Position numbers and translations under genes: made by a program. From Planctomycetota bacterium (GTDB lineage: Bacteria; Planctomycetota; Planctomycetia; Isosphaerales; Isosphaeraceae): 35,414 bases of DNA. This document shows, piece by piece, positions 8,341 through 17,865 of this stretch (its first letter is position 1; each line of letters opens with the position of its first letter). The notes under the pieces were generated by a model. The model made no database searches, was not told where the DNA came from, and was given only the letters and a program-made list of their open reading frames with translations. Location of the stretch: positions 1 to 35,414 of the forward strand of contig JAQGHR010000107.1 of NCBI GenBank assembly GCA_028291545.1. The letters run 5' to 3'.

Positions 8341-10185
8341 TCAGCGGCTCGCGCCCGCCGACGTGACGAGGGGCGGAAGGGAGGATTTTTCCAACTCGCG
8401 CCAGATCACGTCGGCCTGCGAGGACCGCTTCCGGGCTTCGAGGAGGTAGGCCAATCGCAGCCGCGTCGCGGGATCGGGCGTGGCCTGGCTCAACCGGTCG
8501 ATCGCGGCGTCCAATCCCTCGGTGCGGGCGACGAACGAGGCATACTTGGGACCGGCCCACCAGGATCGGAACCACGAGGCGCTCTCGGGTCCGGCGTCGT
8601 GGTGGCAGAACCGGCACTCCTTGGTGGTCAGCGCCTGGGCGCCGAATCGCACGAACGTCTCATACGATGCACTCGCGCCTCGGTCGTCCTCGCAGGCTTC
8701 CATGGCGCGGGCGGACGCCCGCGCATAGCCGCGAAATTCGGCGTGCGTGAAGGCGGGGGCCGGCTTCCCTCGGAGCGACTCGAGCACGGCCTTCCCTTCG
8801 GCCCTGGCCTGGGAGTCGAGGCCGACGTCATGGAGCAACGCCGCCAGTTGCGCGCGGACGTGGATCGGGTCATCGGCCAGCCAATCACCGCCCTTTGCCG
8901 CGCCGTGGATAGCGGTCTTCAACTCGGTGACATACTCGGCCGTGAGGAGCTGCTTGCAGAGCGACCGGACCCCCGCATCGCCGGTCGAGCCGAGGACCCG
9001 ACGAACGATCGGCTCGGCGTAACGACCTTGCGCTCGCAGGGTGGAGAACGCGCGTTGACGTCGCGGGGAATCGGTCGAGGCGAGGTCGCGAACGGCGTCC
9101 TCGACCAGCCGTTCTCGCTCGGGCGTGAGCAGTTCCGTGCGACCGACCATGATGCGCACCGTCTTCCTCGGCTGCGGCTCGATCGTCAACGGGATGAACT
9201 CGTCCGTCCACGCCTGCGGGAGCACGAACAGGACCCGCACGCCGGGCGTCTGGAAGTAGCTGGACCGCCAGGTGTTGACCATGGCGCGGGCCTCCTTGGC
9301 GAACAGGCCGCTCTCAACCAGCCGTGCGGCGAGGTCGTCGGCAAGCTCGGTCGTGAACGCGTCCAGCGGCTTCGCCCCTTTCATTGAGGGCACGACCCCC
9401 GTTGCCTTCTCGCCCGGACGAAGCGCGGGCCGATAGGAGTAGACGCCCTGGCCCGCCTCGACGCGGATCACGAACACGTGGGCCAGCCCGAACCGGTCGC
9501 TCGAATCGAGGGCCAGGGTGCCGCCGTCGGCCGCGGCGAACTTCAGGGGGAGCGGGGCGCGGCCGAGACCTCGGTAGAACAGGAACCGTTCCGTCTCGGT
9601 CGTGGCCGGATCCTTGGAAAGATTGGCCGTTTGAACGTAGGCGGCGTCCACGTCCCGGGTGAAGTTCCAGAGGGCGTCCTTGGAGGTCGTCGGCAAGGTC
9701 ACATCCTTGGTCCCGGCCGGGATCAGGTCGGCACACCAGCGAATCCGGCCGTCCTTGAGTTCCGAAGCCGAGGGCATTTGCGCGAACTGGGGTCCGACGA
9801 TCTGCGCCCGGGGATACCACTGGGTCCAGATTCCCCGGGGGAACTTCACGTCCACGCGGACCTTCCGGGGCGTGTCCGTGTAGAAGTAGATAACCGGGGT
9901 TTCCCCCTTGAGCGAGACCGAGGGGAGCCGTAGCTGGTCGCGGCTCCGCGCATGAACGAAGCCGGGTAATGCGTGTTCTTCGTGGTACATCCCCTCCAGG
10001 CTCACGCCGTCGGAGCCGTTCATCGCCAGGAAGGTCCCCCACTCGTGGACGACGAGGTCGTCGGCCTTCTCGGGCTCTCCGCTTCGGGCCGAGAATCCGA
10101 GGGGGATGGCCAGCAGGACGACGGCCAGCAGGAAAAGCCTGTTCCGTCGTTTCATTCGCCGGAGCGATCCGAAAACTGCACTCAT
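8341..10185 (-). CDS. Exported protein of unknown function with one CXXCH motif
   Basis: A 614-residue protein starting at ATG 10185, preceded by GGGAGG at five bases. The start is favoured over longer frames because it gives a signal peptide (Lys/Arg-rich start, then hydrophobic residues about 16-32). The mature N-terminus contains VHEWGTFLAMNGSDG and later GIWTQWYPRAQ, a pattern I associate with an uncharacterised family in planctomycetes and other bacteria. The only cofactor signature is CRFCH at residues 524-528, a c-type haem attachment motif, in a helical C-terminal part that looks like tetratricopeptide-style repeats (LAYLLEARKRSSQAD). The role is unknown; a periplasmic, possibly haem-bearing protein is the most that can be said. 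A metal site instead of haem is possible. Confidence 0.75.
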   Translation of the reverse strand: MSAVFGSLRRMKRRNRLFLLAVVLLAIPLGFSARSGEPEKADDLVVHEWGTFLAMNGSDGVSLEGMYHEEHALPGFVHARSRDQLRLPSVSLKGETPVIYFYTDTPRKVRVDVKFPRGIWTQWYPRAQIVGPQFAQMPSASELKDGRIRWCADLIPAGTKDVTLPTTSKDALWNFTRDVDAAYVQTANLSKDPATTETERFLFYRGLGRAPLPLKFAAADGGTLALDSSDRFGLAHVFVIRVEAGQGVYSYRPALRPGEKATGVVPSMKGAKPLDAFTTELADDLAARLVESGLFAKEARAMVNTWRSSYFQTPGVRVLFVLPQAWTDEFIPLTIEPQPRKTVRIMVGRTELLTPERERLVEDAVRDLASTDSPRRQRAFSTLRAQGRYAEPIVRRVLGSTGDAGVRSLCKQLLTAEYVTELKTAIHGAAKGGDWLADDPIHVRAQLAALLHDVGLDSQARAEGKAVLESLRGKPAPAFTHAEFRGYARASARAMEACEDDRGASASYETFVRFGAQALTTKECRFCHHDAGPESASWFRSWWAGPKYASFVARTEGLDAAIDRLSQATPDPATRLRLAYLLEARKRSSQADVIWRELEKSSLPPLVTSAGASR

Positions 10186-10325
10186 GAGAACCTCCCGGGA
10201 AAGGGCGTGCGGCTCGCTCGTCGAGTCGCGAGGCGCGCACAGGGGCATCCGATCGAGCCGGCCCACGCGGGACGGTTCTCGGGGTCGGGATGATCGACGG
10301 TTGCGGACGAGGGCGAAGCGATCGG

Positions 10326-11951
10326 TCAGGGAGCTCGCTCGCCGGGTGACGGGGGCGACGACGCTCCACGCTTCGCCAGCTTTTCGCGAAGCTCGATCTC
10401 GCGACGATGGATCTGATCGGCGAGTTCTCGGGCTCTCTGCCGGGCACCCGCCGAGGGCGCGTTGGCCGCGGTTCGCTGCGCGATGCGATGGATCATGCCG
10501 AGCAACGGAATCCACTTGTCCAGGTCGCTATCGGCCGCGTCGGCCGCCTGCATGAGCACGTACTGGCTCTTACCCTCGACCATGATCAGAACCTCAATCG
10601 CCTCTTCGAGGCGAATTCTGCGTTCTCTCTCCGCTTCGAGCGCGGCGCGATCGGCGAGGAGGGTGGCTTTCTCGGCGCGGAGTGCCTCTCGCTCGGCGCG
10701 GAGGTACAACCCGCCGCCGATCCCGGCCGCAAGGATCACCACGGCGGCGAGGGCGACGATCAGACGGCGGACCCGGCGCTCCGAGGCTAGCCGGGCCTTG
10801 GCCCGCGCCGCCTCCAGCCCCGCATTTCGGGCGCGAGCGGCCACGGTCTCGCGGAACGCCTGCACCGTGCGGACCACCTCCCCCGCGTCGCCCGGCCGAT
10901 CATCGCGCTCGGGGCGGAGACACTGCCGCGCCAGGGCGAGCAGTTCCTCGGCGGCACCACAGCGGGCGAGACGGTCGAGAGCGGGCTCGACTCGTCCCGC
11001 TCGGGCGTGATCCAGGATCTCCTGGCGCGAGCCTTCATAAGCGGGGCGACCGGTGAGGATCTCGCAGAGGATGGCCCCAAGCCCGAAGACGTCGCTGCGT
11101 TCGTCCAGCCGATCGATCTCACCCCGCGCCTGTTCCGGAGGCATGTACGCGGGCGTACCCAGGACGGAGCCGGCTTCCGAAAGCGAGCCGCCCGATCCGG
11201 ATCGGATCGGGGAATCGGCGCCCGAGTCATCCGCGCTGGTCGGGTCCATCGTCACCTCTTCGGCTCCTACCCGCGCGAGGACCTTGGCCAGGCCCCAATC
11301 CACGACCTGGACCTCGCCGAAGCTCCCCACCATCACGTTCGAGGGCTTGAGGTCGCGGTGGATCACGCCCCGGGCGTGGGCGTAGGCCATCGTGTGGCCG
11401 AGCTGCTCGAAGATCCCGAGGAACCGGGCCTGATCCTCGTCGGCCGATTTGCGGTCCCTGAGCAGGTCGGCCAGCGTTCGGCCTCGGACGAGCTTCATGG
11501 CGAAAAAGGGTCGCCGGGAGCCGTCCAATCCCAGCTCATAGACGGGCAAGATGCCGGGATGCTGGAGCTGGCCGCCGATCTGGGCCTCCTCGACGAGCCG
11601 CCGCACGAGCAACGGGTTCGCGGAGTGCTCCTCGCGGAGGAATTTCAGGGCCACGTCTCGGCCCAGGTCCACATCCCGGCCCTTGAGGACCACGCCGATC
11701 CCGCCGCGAGCCAGCTCGCCGGAGACCCGGTAACGGCCCGACATGCTGGCCGTCTGGGGAGACGGTTGCACCCGGTCGGCTTCGCCGGCGGGTTCCTCGC
11801 GGAGTGAAATTCCATCCCGCATGCCGCCCATGGCGCGGAGGACGTCGGAGACGGACGGTCCGTCCGCGTCGGACATCACCCCAACCGGCCCGAAGGCCGC
11901 GCGAAGACCGGCGTCGAGCGAGTGGTCCTCGCCGATCGAAGAACGATTCAT
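10326..11951 (-). CDS. Membrane Ser/Thr protein kinase (Hanks type)
   Basis: A 541-residue protein. ATG 11951 is preferred because GGGGAG lies six bases upstream; an ATG six bases earlier (11957) touches that site. The kinase domain spans about 73-370: glycine loop GELARGGIG (78-86), catalytic Lys103 in VALKF, HRDLKPSNV (198-206), DWG (218-220) in place of DFG, and GTPAYMPPEQ (265-274). An acidic/serine-rich insert (about 229-262) sits in the activation segment and may hold autophosphorylation sites. One membrane helix at about 397-417 is followed by a long Arg/Glu-rich coiled coil. The topology is an internal kinase with an extracytoplasmic coiled-coil part. It lies 109 bases downstream of an ECF sigma gene; planctomycetes are known for ECF-kinase pairings, so regulation of that sigma factor by phosphorylation is a reasonable inference. 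Confidence 0.92.
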   Translation of the reverse strand: MNRSSIGEDHSLDAGLRAAFGPVGVMSDADGPSVSDVLRAMGGMRDGISLREEPAGEADRVQPSPQTASMSGRYRVSGELARGGIGVVLKGRDVDLGRDVALKFLREEHSANPLLVRRLVEEAQIGGQLQHPGILPVYELGLDGSRRPFFAMKLVRGRTLADLLRDRKSADEDQARFLGIFEQLGHTMAYAHARGVIHRDLKPSNVMVGSFGEVQVVDWGLAKVLARVGAEEVTMDPTSADDSGADSPIRSGSGGSLSEAGSVLGTPAYMPPEQARGEIDRLDERSDVFGLGAILCEILTGRPAYEGSRQEILDHARAGRVEPALDRLARCGAAEELLALARQCLRPERDDRPGDAGEVVRTVQAFRETVAARARNAGLEAARAKARLASERRVRRLIVALAAVVILAAGIGGGLYLRAEREALRAEKATLLADRAALEAERERRIRLEEAIEVLIMVEGKSQYVLMQAADAADSDLDKWIPLLGMIHRIAQRTAANAPSAGARQRARELADQIHRREIELREKLAKRGASSPPSPGERAP

Positions 11952-12060
11952 GGCCATCTCCCCAAGCCGGTTTCCGAGGTCGCCATCCCTGGTTCGCGGC
12001 GATCGGAGTTTTCGCACGGAGTTTTTTGAGAATCCTTCGGATCGAGCGTCGACGCGAAGA

Positions 12061-12735
12061 TCATCGCAGCAGGGCAAGCAGGTCCGAGCACTCTCGCTCC
12101 AGGGCGGTCGGGGCGCCGGGATGGTAACGGGCGAGCACCTCCATCAGCGCGGATCGGAACTCGTCACGGGCCTTGGCGTAATCGCGGTGCAGGATCGCGG
12201 GATCCGCCTGCCAACGACGGGCGATCTCGCGGACGGGAAGGTCGTCCTGGAATCGGAGGCGAAGCAGCTCGACGCGTTGCTGGGCTTCGGGTCCGGCCAG
12301 GGCGGCGAGCTCGGCCTGACGGGTCGCGGCTTCGCGCATGAGCGTCGTCGCCCAGGCTCGGTCGAACACGCGGGAGAGGGACTCTTCCGAGGCCGCCAGC
12401 GCATCCGGATCGATGTCCGCCGGGACACGTCGCCGGGCGCGTTGCTGCTCGAACCGGAGTGCGATGTTGCGGACCAGGCCGTAGAGGAAGGCCCGGAATC
12501 CGCCCGGCCGGTCGATCTCGGCTCGTTCGAGGACGCCGCCTGCCCGGAGGCACTCGACGAAGACGTCCTGGACGGCGTCGTCCAACTCCTCGATCATCGG
12601 GCTGTGTCGCCATCGGGCGGCGAGATAGGTCCGCACCAGGGGCTGATAGCGATCCGCGAAACAGGCCCGCGCCTCGGGTGAGCCGCCCGCGGCGTCGTTG
12701 AGCATGCCCCAGGAGGTTGGTTCCGTGGGTCTCAT
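12061..12735 (-). CDS. ECF-type RNA polymerase sigma factor
   Basis: A 224-residue protein. The sigma region 2 analogue is seen at about 25-95 (FADRYQPLVRTYL...DDAVQDVFVECL...FRAFLYGLVRNIA), and region 4 with its helix-turn-helix at about 150-200 (VELLRLRFQDDLPVREIARRW). There is no region 3, so this is an extracytoplasmic-function class factor. The linker is long and Arg-rich (RRRVPADIDPD). The ATG at 12735 has no clear ribosome site and lies 10 bases after the DUF1501 stop, which suggests translational coupling to that gene; an internal ATG at 12705 is an alternative. No anti-sigma gene is next to it. The Ser/Thr kinase downstream is the natural candidate regulator. Confidence 0.88.
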   Translation of the reverse strand: MRPTEPTSWGMLNDAAGGSPEARACFADRYQPLVRTYLAARWRHSPMIEELDDAVQDVFVECLRAGGVLERAEIDRPGGFRAFLYGLVRNIALRFEQQRARRRVPADIDPDALAASEESLSRVFDRAWATTLMREAATRQAELAALAGPEAQQRVELLRLRFQDDLPVREIARRWQADPAILHRDYAKARDEFRSALMEVLARYHPGAPTALERECSDLLALLR

Positions 12736-12745
12736 GTCTGGGGGT

Positions 12746-14152
12746 TCACGCGAGGACGTCGGTCGCGACCTGTCCGTGCACGTCGGTGAGGCGGAAATCG
12801 CGGCCGCTGTAGCGGAACGTGAGCTTCTCGTGGTCGAGGCCCATCAGGTGAAGGATCGTGGCGTGCAGGTCGTGGACGTGCATGCGATTCGAGACGGCGT
12901 TGAAGCCGAGCTCGTCAGTGGCGCCGTGGACCATCCCACCGCGAACGCCGCCGCCGGCCATCCACATGGAGAAGCCCGTGCTGTGATGGTCGCGCCCCTT
13001 GGCCCCCTGCGACGTCGGCGTGCGGCCGAACTCGCCGCCCCAGAGGACCAGGGTCTCGTCCAGCAGGCCCCGGGCCTTGAGGTCCTTCAACAGGCCCGCG
13101 ACTGCCCGGTCGCTCTTCTGCGCATGCTTGCGGTGGTTGAGGATGTCGGCGTGGTCGTCCCAGGGCTGGCCGTCGCCGTAATAGACCTGCGTGACGCGGA
13201 CCCCACGCTCGGCCAGACGTCGGGCGATCAGGCAGGCGTTGGCGAACTCGCCGTCCCCGTAAAGAGCCCGCGTGGCGGGCGTTTCCTTGCCGATGTCGAA
13301 GGCCTCGCGCGCCTCGAACTGCATGCGGAAGGCGATCTCCAGGGAGGCGATGCGGGCCTCCAGCGGCTCGTCGCGGCCGCGCTCGTCGAGGTGGGCCTGG
13401 TTCAGGCGTTGCAATAGGTCGATCTGCTCGCGCTGGGCGGCCGGCGGGAGGTGGCGGTTGCGGATGTCGCGGATGATCGTCTCGGGATCGACGGACTTGT
13501 TGTTGATGTGCGTCCCCTGGTAGACGCCGGGCAGGAAGCTGTTGCCCCAGAGCTGCGGGCCGACGACCGGCTTGCCCGGGCACAGGACGACGAACCCCGG
13601 CAGGTTCTGGTTCTCGGAGCCGAGCCCGAACGTGAGCCACGAGCCCAGGCTCGGGCGGATCGGCTGCATGTTGCCCGAGTTCATCATCAGCAACGACGGC
13701 TCATGGTTCGGGTTATCCGTATGCATCGAGCGGATCACGCAAAGGTCGTCAACGCACGACGCCACTTCGGGGAACAGCTCCGAGACCTCGATGCCGCTCT
13801 GCCCGTATTTCGCGAAGGTGAACGGGGACGGCAGGATGCCCCCCTTCTTCTTGCGCCTGGGGTCGCTCAGGGAGTCGGGCGCGTCCTTGCCCGCGTATTG
13901 CTTGAGCAGCGGCTTGGGGTCGAAAGTATCGACGTGCGACGGCCCGCCGTTCATGAACAGGAAGATGACGCGCCTGGCCCTGGCCGGGAAATGCGGCGGC
14001 CGGGCGCCCAGCGGGTTCGAGGGAACCGACCCTTCGGAGGCGAGCAGCCCGGCATCGGCGAACGCGCCGGCGAGCCCGAGCGCGCCGAAACCGCCGCCGA
14101 TGCGGGAAAGGGCCTCGCGACGGGTCATGGGCCTGCCGGGCGAGCGACTCAT
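12746..14152 (-). CDS. DUF1501 exported sulfatase-like protein
   Basis: A 468-residue protein. ATG 14152 follows GAGG by eight bases; a TTG 18 bases upstream gives a longer frame but no better site. The N-terminus has a twin-arginine-like signal (TRREALSRIGGGFGALGLAG). The body carries the DUF1501 hallmarks: GGPSHVDTFDPKP near the mature start, a WGGEFGRTPTSQG motif and DHHSTGF followed by a Gly-rich strand. DUF1501 proteins belong to the alkaline phosphatase/sulfatase superfamily but their reaction is not established. It starts 14 bases after the stop of the PSD1-type gene, so the two form an operon and very likely work together in the periplasm. Confidence 0.88.
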   Translation of the reverse strand: MSRSPGRPMTRREALSRIGGGFGALGLAGAFADAGLLASEGSVPSNPLGARPPHFPARARRVIFLFMNGGPSHVDTFDPKPLLKQYAGKDAPDSLSDPRRKKKGGILPSPFTFAKYGQSGIEVSELFPEVASCVDDLCVIRSMHTDNPNHEPSLLMMNSGNMQPIRPSLGSWLTFGLGSENQNLPGFVVLCPGKPVVGPQLWGNSFLPGVYQGTHINNKSVDPETIIRDIRNRHLPPAAQREQIDLLQRLNQAHLDERGRDEPLEARIASLEIAFRMQFEAREAFDIGKETPATRALYGDGEFANACLIARRLAERGVRVTQVYYGDGQPWDDHADILNHRKHAQKSDRAVAGLLKDLKARGLLDETLVLWGGEFGRTPTSQGAKGRDHHSTGFSMWMAGGGVRGGMVHGATDELGFNAVSNRMHVHDLHATILHLMGLDHEKLTFRYSGRDFRLTDVHGQVATDVLA

Positions 14153-14166
14153 GGACGATTCCTCAC

Positions 14167-16869
14167 TCAATCGACGAACACGAATTCATTGGTTCCGAGC
14201 AGCGCCTGCGCGTACCGCTCCCACCGGCTGAGATCGGCGGGAGGCGATCCGTCGGGATCGCCGGCCGACAGGTACTCCCGGCCGATTTGCCGCTCGCGAT
14301 CCGTGGCGGGACGGCCGAACAGCAGCGCGTAGGTCATCTGGATCCGCGCGTCGTCGCCCCCATCCGGCGACGATCGGACCCGCGCGGCCAGCGCCCGGGC
14401 GCTCTCGATCAGGAACTCGTCGTTCATCACGATCAGGGCCTGGAGCGGGACCGTGGTGCGCGTCCGTTCGGACCCGGTGATGTTGGGGTCGGGGAAGTCG
14501 AACAGGCGGAGCATGGGCGACAGGTCGTGCCGGCTCACCGCGGCGTAGAACGTCCGCCGACGGTTGTTGCGATCGTCGAGCTTCACCGAAGGCCCGCCGA
14601 GGGCCGGGTCCAGGCGGCCCGACACGGCGAGGATGGCGTCCCTCCACGCCTCGACCTCCAGCCTCCGGCGCTTCATCCGCCAGAGCAGCCGGTTCTCGGG
14701 ATCACGCTCAATCGCGTGGCTGTCCGTCCCTCCGGCCTGCTGATAGGTTGCGGACAGGAGGATGTCTCGATGGATCGACTTGATCGACCATCCGTTCGCG
14801 ACGAACCTGCGGGCCAGGTGGTCGAGCAATTCCGGATGCGACGGCCGCTCGCCCAGCTCGCCGAAGTTGCTGGGCGTGCCCACCAATCCGCGTCCGAAAT
14901 GATGCTGCCAGATCCGGTTGACCATCACCCGGGCCGTCAGCGGATTGTCGGGCCTGGCGATGGCTCGGGCCAGCTCCAGCCGGCCGCTCCCCCGGGTGAA
15001 CGGAGCCGAGTCGCCGCCGAGGATCGAGAGGAAATGCCGGGGCACCGTCGGGCCGGGAGCCTCGGCATTGCCGCGCACGAGCACGGTCGTGTCCGCCGGG
15101 CGGGGATGGTCCTTGAGCGTGTGGACGACCGGATACTTCGGCGGGGCATTCTTCTGAGCTAAATTCTTCGCCTCACGGAGTGCGGCGAGTTGACGCTTGG
15201 CGGTCGCGGGAAGCTCCTTCTCGTCCTGATCCTTGCGGACGGCAAGCGGCCCCTTGTCGTCGAACAGCCAGCCGATGAGGGCCTTGTCCGCGGCGTCAAG
15301 AGCTGGAGGACTGGGCGACTTCTTGAGTGACTCGGCGGCGAGCAGGGCCTGCCGGCGATCGAGGAGGGCCTGGACGCGGCTCAGAAAGGTCTCGGCCGCA
15401 TCCAGGAGTATCCGCCTCGCCTCGTCGTCCTCCGCGAGATCGTCCCCGATCCGTCGGAGGGCGATCACCTCGGCGTGATCCTTGGCCCGGTCCAGGAATC
15501 CGACCCATCGGCCGAGCCGATCCGCGTCGAGCCCCTCGATACGGGCCAGATCCGCAAGGGGGCGGCGAGGCTCGCCGCGATGCGCCAGGGCGGCGACGAG
15601 GACGCGAGCACTCTCCGCCGCATGAGCGCGAGACGACTCACCTTGCAGGAACGCGTCGATCTCACGCGTTTTGGCCTCAATCACAAGCTGACCGAGATCG
15701 AAGGCGGCAATCTGCTCCGGGGGCGCATCGGGCGCTTCATGATAATTGGTGCTGAGGAAGACCCCGGCCAGCGCGTAGTAATCGGCCGTGGGGATCGGGT
15801 CGAACTTGTGATCGTGGCAGCGGGCGCAGGCGACGGTCAGGCCGAGGAACCCGCGTGTCATCGTGTCGATCCGGTCGTCCACCTGATCGAGCGTCTTGGG
15901 GTCGCCGTAATACACCGGCCCCAGGGCGAAGAAGCCGAGGGCCGGGAGACGCTCCAACCGGCCGGGCTCGTCGAGCAGGTCGCCGGCGATCTGCTCGGTG
16001 ACGAATCGGTCATACGGCATGTCGGCGTTGAACGCGCGGGCCACCCAGTCGCGATATCGGAATCCGTTGGGATAGAGCCGGGGCTGGAACGAGTGGGCCT
16101 GGTCCTCGCCGTAGCGGGCGACGTCCAGCCAGTGCCGCCCCCAGCGCTCGCCATAATGGGGCGAGGCGAGCAGCCGATCGACCACCCGCGCGAACGCCTC
16201 AGGTGACGCGTCGTTGACGAACGCCTCGCTCTCCTCGGGCGTGGGCGGCAGGCCGATCAGGTCGAACGTGGCGCGGCGGATGAGCGTGCGCTTCGCCGCC
16301 GGGGGCGAGGGGCGCAGGCCGTTCTGTTCCAGCTTCGCGAGAATGAACGCATCGAGCGACGACTTCGGCCAGGCGGTATCCTTCACGACCGGCGCGGGCG
16401 GCTCCTTCACCGGCTGGAAGGCCCAGAAGGCGCGGTCGGCGTCGGTGATGAAGCTGGCGGCCGTCTCGGGGCGTTTCTCGGAGGTCGTCGACGGCCAGCT
16501 CGCGCCTTGCTTGACCCATTCGGTCAGGACGTCGATCTCGGCGGCGTCGAGCTTCCCCTTCGGGGGCATCTTGACCGACCCGTCGTGGCGAATCGCCTCG
16601 ATCAGCGGGCTGTGTTCCGGGTCGCCCGCCACGATCACCGGCCCGGTGTCGCCGCCGGTCCGCATCGCGTCCGGGGAGTCGAGCCGCAGGCCGCCCTTCT
16701 GCTTGTTTGGCCCGTGGCATTCGAAGCAGCGGCCGACCAGAACCGGGCGGACCCTGGCCTCGAAGAACTCCGCGCGGGCGGCGTCGGCCCGGCCCGCATC
16801 GTCCCCGGCGCGGCAATCGCCGAGAAGGAGCGAGGCGACTGCCATCGCGGCCAAGACCATCCGTCCCAT
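14167..16869 (-). CDS. PSD1-type cytochrome-like protein (PSCyt1-DUF1549-DUF1553)
   Basis: A 900-residue exported protein with a short signal peptide (residues 3-20). An N-terminal planctomycete cytochrome C module has CFECH at 48-52 followed by GPNKQKGGLRLDS and an MPPKGKL methionine that could be the distal haem ligand. The DUF1549 domain follows, with a second haem-type motif CARCH at 348-352 in ACARCHDHKFDPI. The DUF1553 domain is C-terminal, with the typical ARVMVNRIWQHHFGRGLV and SIHRDILLSATYQQ segments. This full-length arrangement is very abundant in planctomycetes and is usually paired with DUF1501, as here. Function is unknown; electron transfer or redox cleavage of polysaccharides has been proposed in general terms. 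It begins the operon that continues into DUF1501, the sigma factor and the kinase. Confidence 0.92.
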   Translation of the reverse strand: MGRMVLAAMAVASLLLGDCRAGDDAGRADAARAEFFEARVRPVLVGRCFECHGPNKQKGGLRLDSPDAMRTGGDTGPVIVAGDPEHSPLIEAIRHDGSVKMPPKGKLDAAEIDVLTEWVKQGASWPSTTSEKRPETAASFITDADRAFWAFQPVKEPPAPVVKDTAWPKSSLDAFILAKLEQNGLRPSPPAAKRTLIRRATFDLIGLPPTPEESEAFVNDASPEAFARVVDRLLASPHYGERWGRHWLDVARYGEDQAHSFQPRLYPNGFRYRDWVARAFNADMPYDRFVTEQIAGDLLDEPGRLERLPALGFFALGPVYYGDPKTLDQVDDRIDTMTRGFLGLTVACARCHDHKFDPIPTADYYALAGVFLSTNYHEAPDAPPEQIAAFDLGQLVIEAKTREIDAFLQGESSRAHAAESARVLVAALAHRGEPRRPLADLARIEGLDADRLGRWVGFLDRAKDHAEVIALRRIGDDLAEDDEARRILLDAAETFLSRVQALLDRRQALLAAESLKKSPSPPALDAADKALIGWLFDDKGPLAVRKDQDEKELPATAKRQLAALREAKNLAQKNAPPKYPVVHTLKDHPRPADTTVLVRGNAEAPGPTVPRHFLSILGGDSAPFTRGSGRLELARAIARPDNPLTARVMVNRIWQHHFGRGLVGTPSNFGELGERPSHPELLDHLARRFVANGWSIKSIHRDILLSATYQQAGGTDSHAIERDPENRLLWRMKRRRLEVEAWRDAILAVSGRLDPALGGPSVKLDDRNNRRRTFYAAVSRHDLSPMLRLFDFPDPNITGSERTRTTVPLQALIVMNDEFLIESARALAARVRSSPDGGDDARIQMTYALLFGRPATDRERQIGREYLSAGDPDGSPPADLSRWERYAQALLGTNEFVFVD

Positions 16870-16963
16870 CGCTCGGTTCCCCGGGGCGTCTTGACGAATC
16901 TCGCGTCCAGGATACTCGGAACGTTCAAGGATTGTTAGACAACCCCGGCGAACTTGCCCCGCA

Positions 16964-17848
16964 TCACCCCTCCGGTTCTTTCAGGTCGTCGGGTAACGTC
17001 GGAGTGCCGCCGGGTTGAGAGCAGACGAACGCGGCCACCGCGTTGGCGTGGCGGTTGATCACATCGAGCGGTCGGCCGGACAAACGCCCGACGACCAGGG
17101 CCGCGGTGAAGGCATCGCCGGCGCCGATGGTGTCACGGACCACGACGGGCTGGCCGGGATGGTCGGACCAGAGGCCGTCGGCCAGCAGCAGCCCACCGCC
17201 GGCACCGCGCGTGAGGGCCACCAGCGACAGGCCGAACCGGTCGGCCAGCCCCGCCATCACCGTTCGGGCGTCCCCGGGCAGGCCGAACATCGCCGCCAGT
17301 TCCGGCAGTTCGTGATCGTTCAATTTCAGGGCGTTGGCCAGGGTCAGCGACTCGGCGATGACGTCGCGGTCGACGAACGGGGGCCGGAGGTTCACGTCGA
17401 AGAGGCGCAACGCCCCGGGCCGGGACGCCGAGACGAGGGCGCGGACTGCCCGCCGCGATGGCTCGCTGCGCTGGGCGAGACTGCCGAAGCCCAGGGCGTC
17501 CGCTTCGGCGGCAGCCGCCAGGGCGGCCTCGTCCGCCGCGATCCGATCCCAGGCGACATGCTCGCGGACCGTGAATCGCGGCTGACCGTCCGGATCCAGC
17601 GCGACATCCACCGTCCCGGTGGGAAGCTCGGGATCGACCTGGACGGTCTCGATGGGGAGGCCCAGCAGCCGGAATCGATCCAGGACCGCGCGCCCCAGCC
17701 CGTCCTCGCCGATCCGCGTGACCAGCCCGGCATCGGCCCCCAGGGAGCGACAATGGTAGGTGAAATTGGCCGGCGCGCCGCCGAGTTGCTTGCCCGTCGG
17801 CAGCAGGTCCCAGAGCACTTCGCCGATGGCCAGGATCTTGTGCGTCAT
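16964..17848 (-). CDS. PfkB-family sugar kinase (fructokinase-like)
   Basis: A 294-residue cytoplasmic protein; ATG 17848 has GGGAG seven bases upstream, so the longer GTG start at 17869 is not needed. The sugar-binding start ILAIGEVLWDLLP (5-17) and GGAPANFTYH (22-31) are those of fructokinase-like ribokinase-family enzymes. The anion-hole and catalytic-base motif is RDTIGAGDAF near residue 245, with the aspartate of GAGD as base. The reaction is phosphorylation of a sugar (probably fructose) by ATP. It starts 17 bases after the stop of an exported protein gene of unknown function, an operon-like spacing with no obvious mechanistic link. Confidence 0.88.
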   Translation of the reverse strand: MTHKILAIGEVLWDLLPTGKQLGGAPANFTYHCRSLGADAGLVTRIGEDGLGRAVLDRFRLLGLPIETVQVDPELPTGTVDVALDPDGQPRFTVREHVAWDRIAADEAALAAAAEADALGFGSLAQRSEPSRRAVRALVSASRPGALRLFDVNLRPPFVDRDVIAESLTLANALKLNDHELPELAAMFGLPGDARTVMAGLADRFGLSLVALTRGAGGGLLLADGLWSDHPGQPVVVRDTIGAGDAFTAALVVGRLSGRPLDVINRHANAVAAFVCSQPGGTPTLPDDLKEPEG

Positions 17849-17865
17849 CGGGCGTCTCCCGGTCG

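Noticed and set aside
14153..14170. TTG start 18 bases upstream of the DUF1501 gene, overlapping the previous stop
   Set aside because: ATG 14152 has a well-spaced GAGG and directly precedes the Tat signal; the TTG has no better site.
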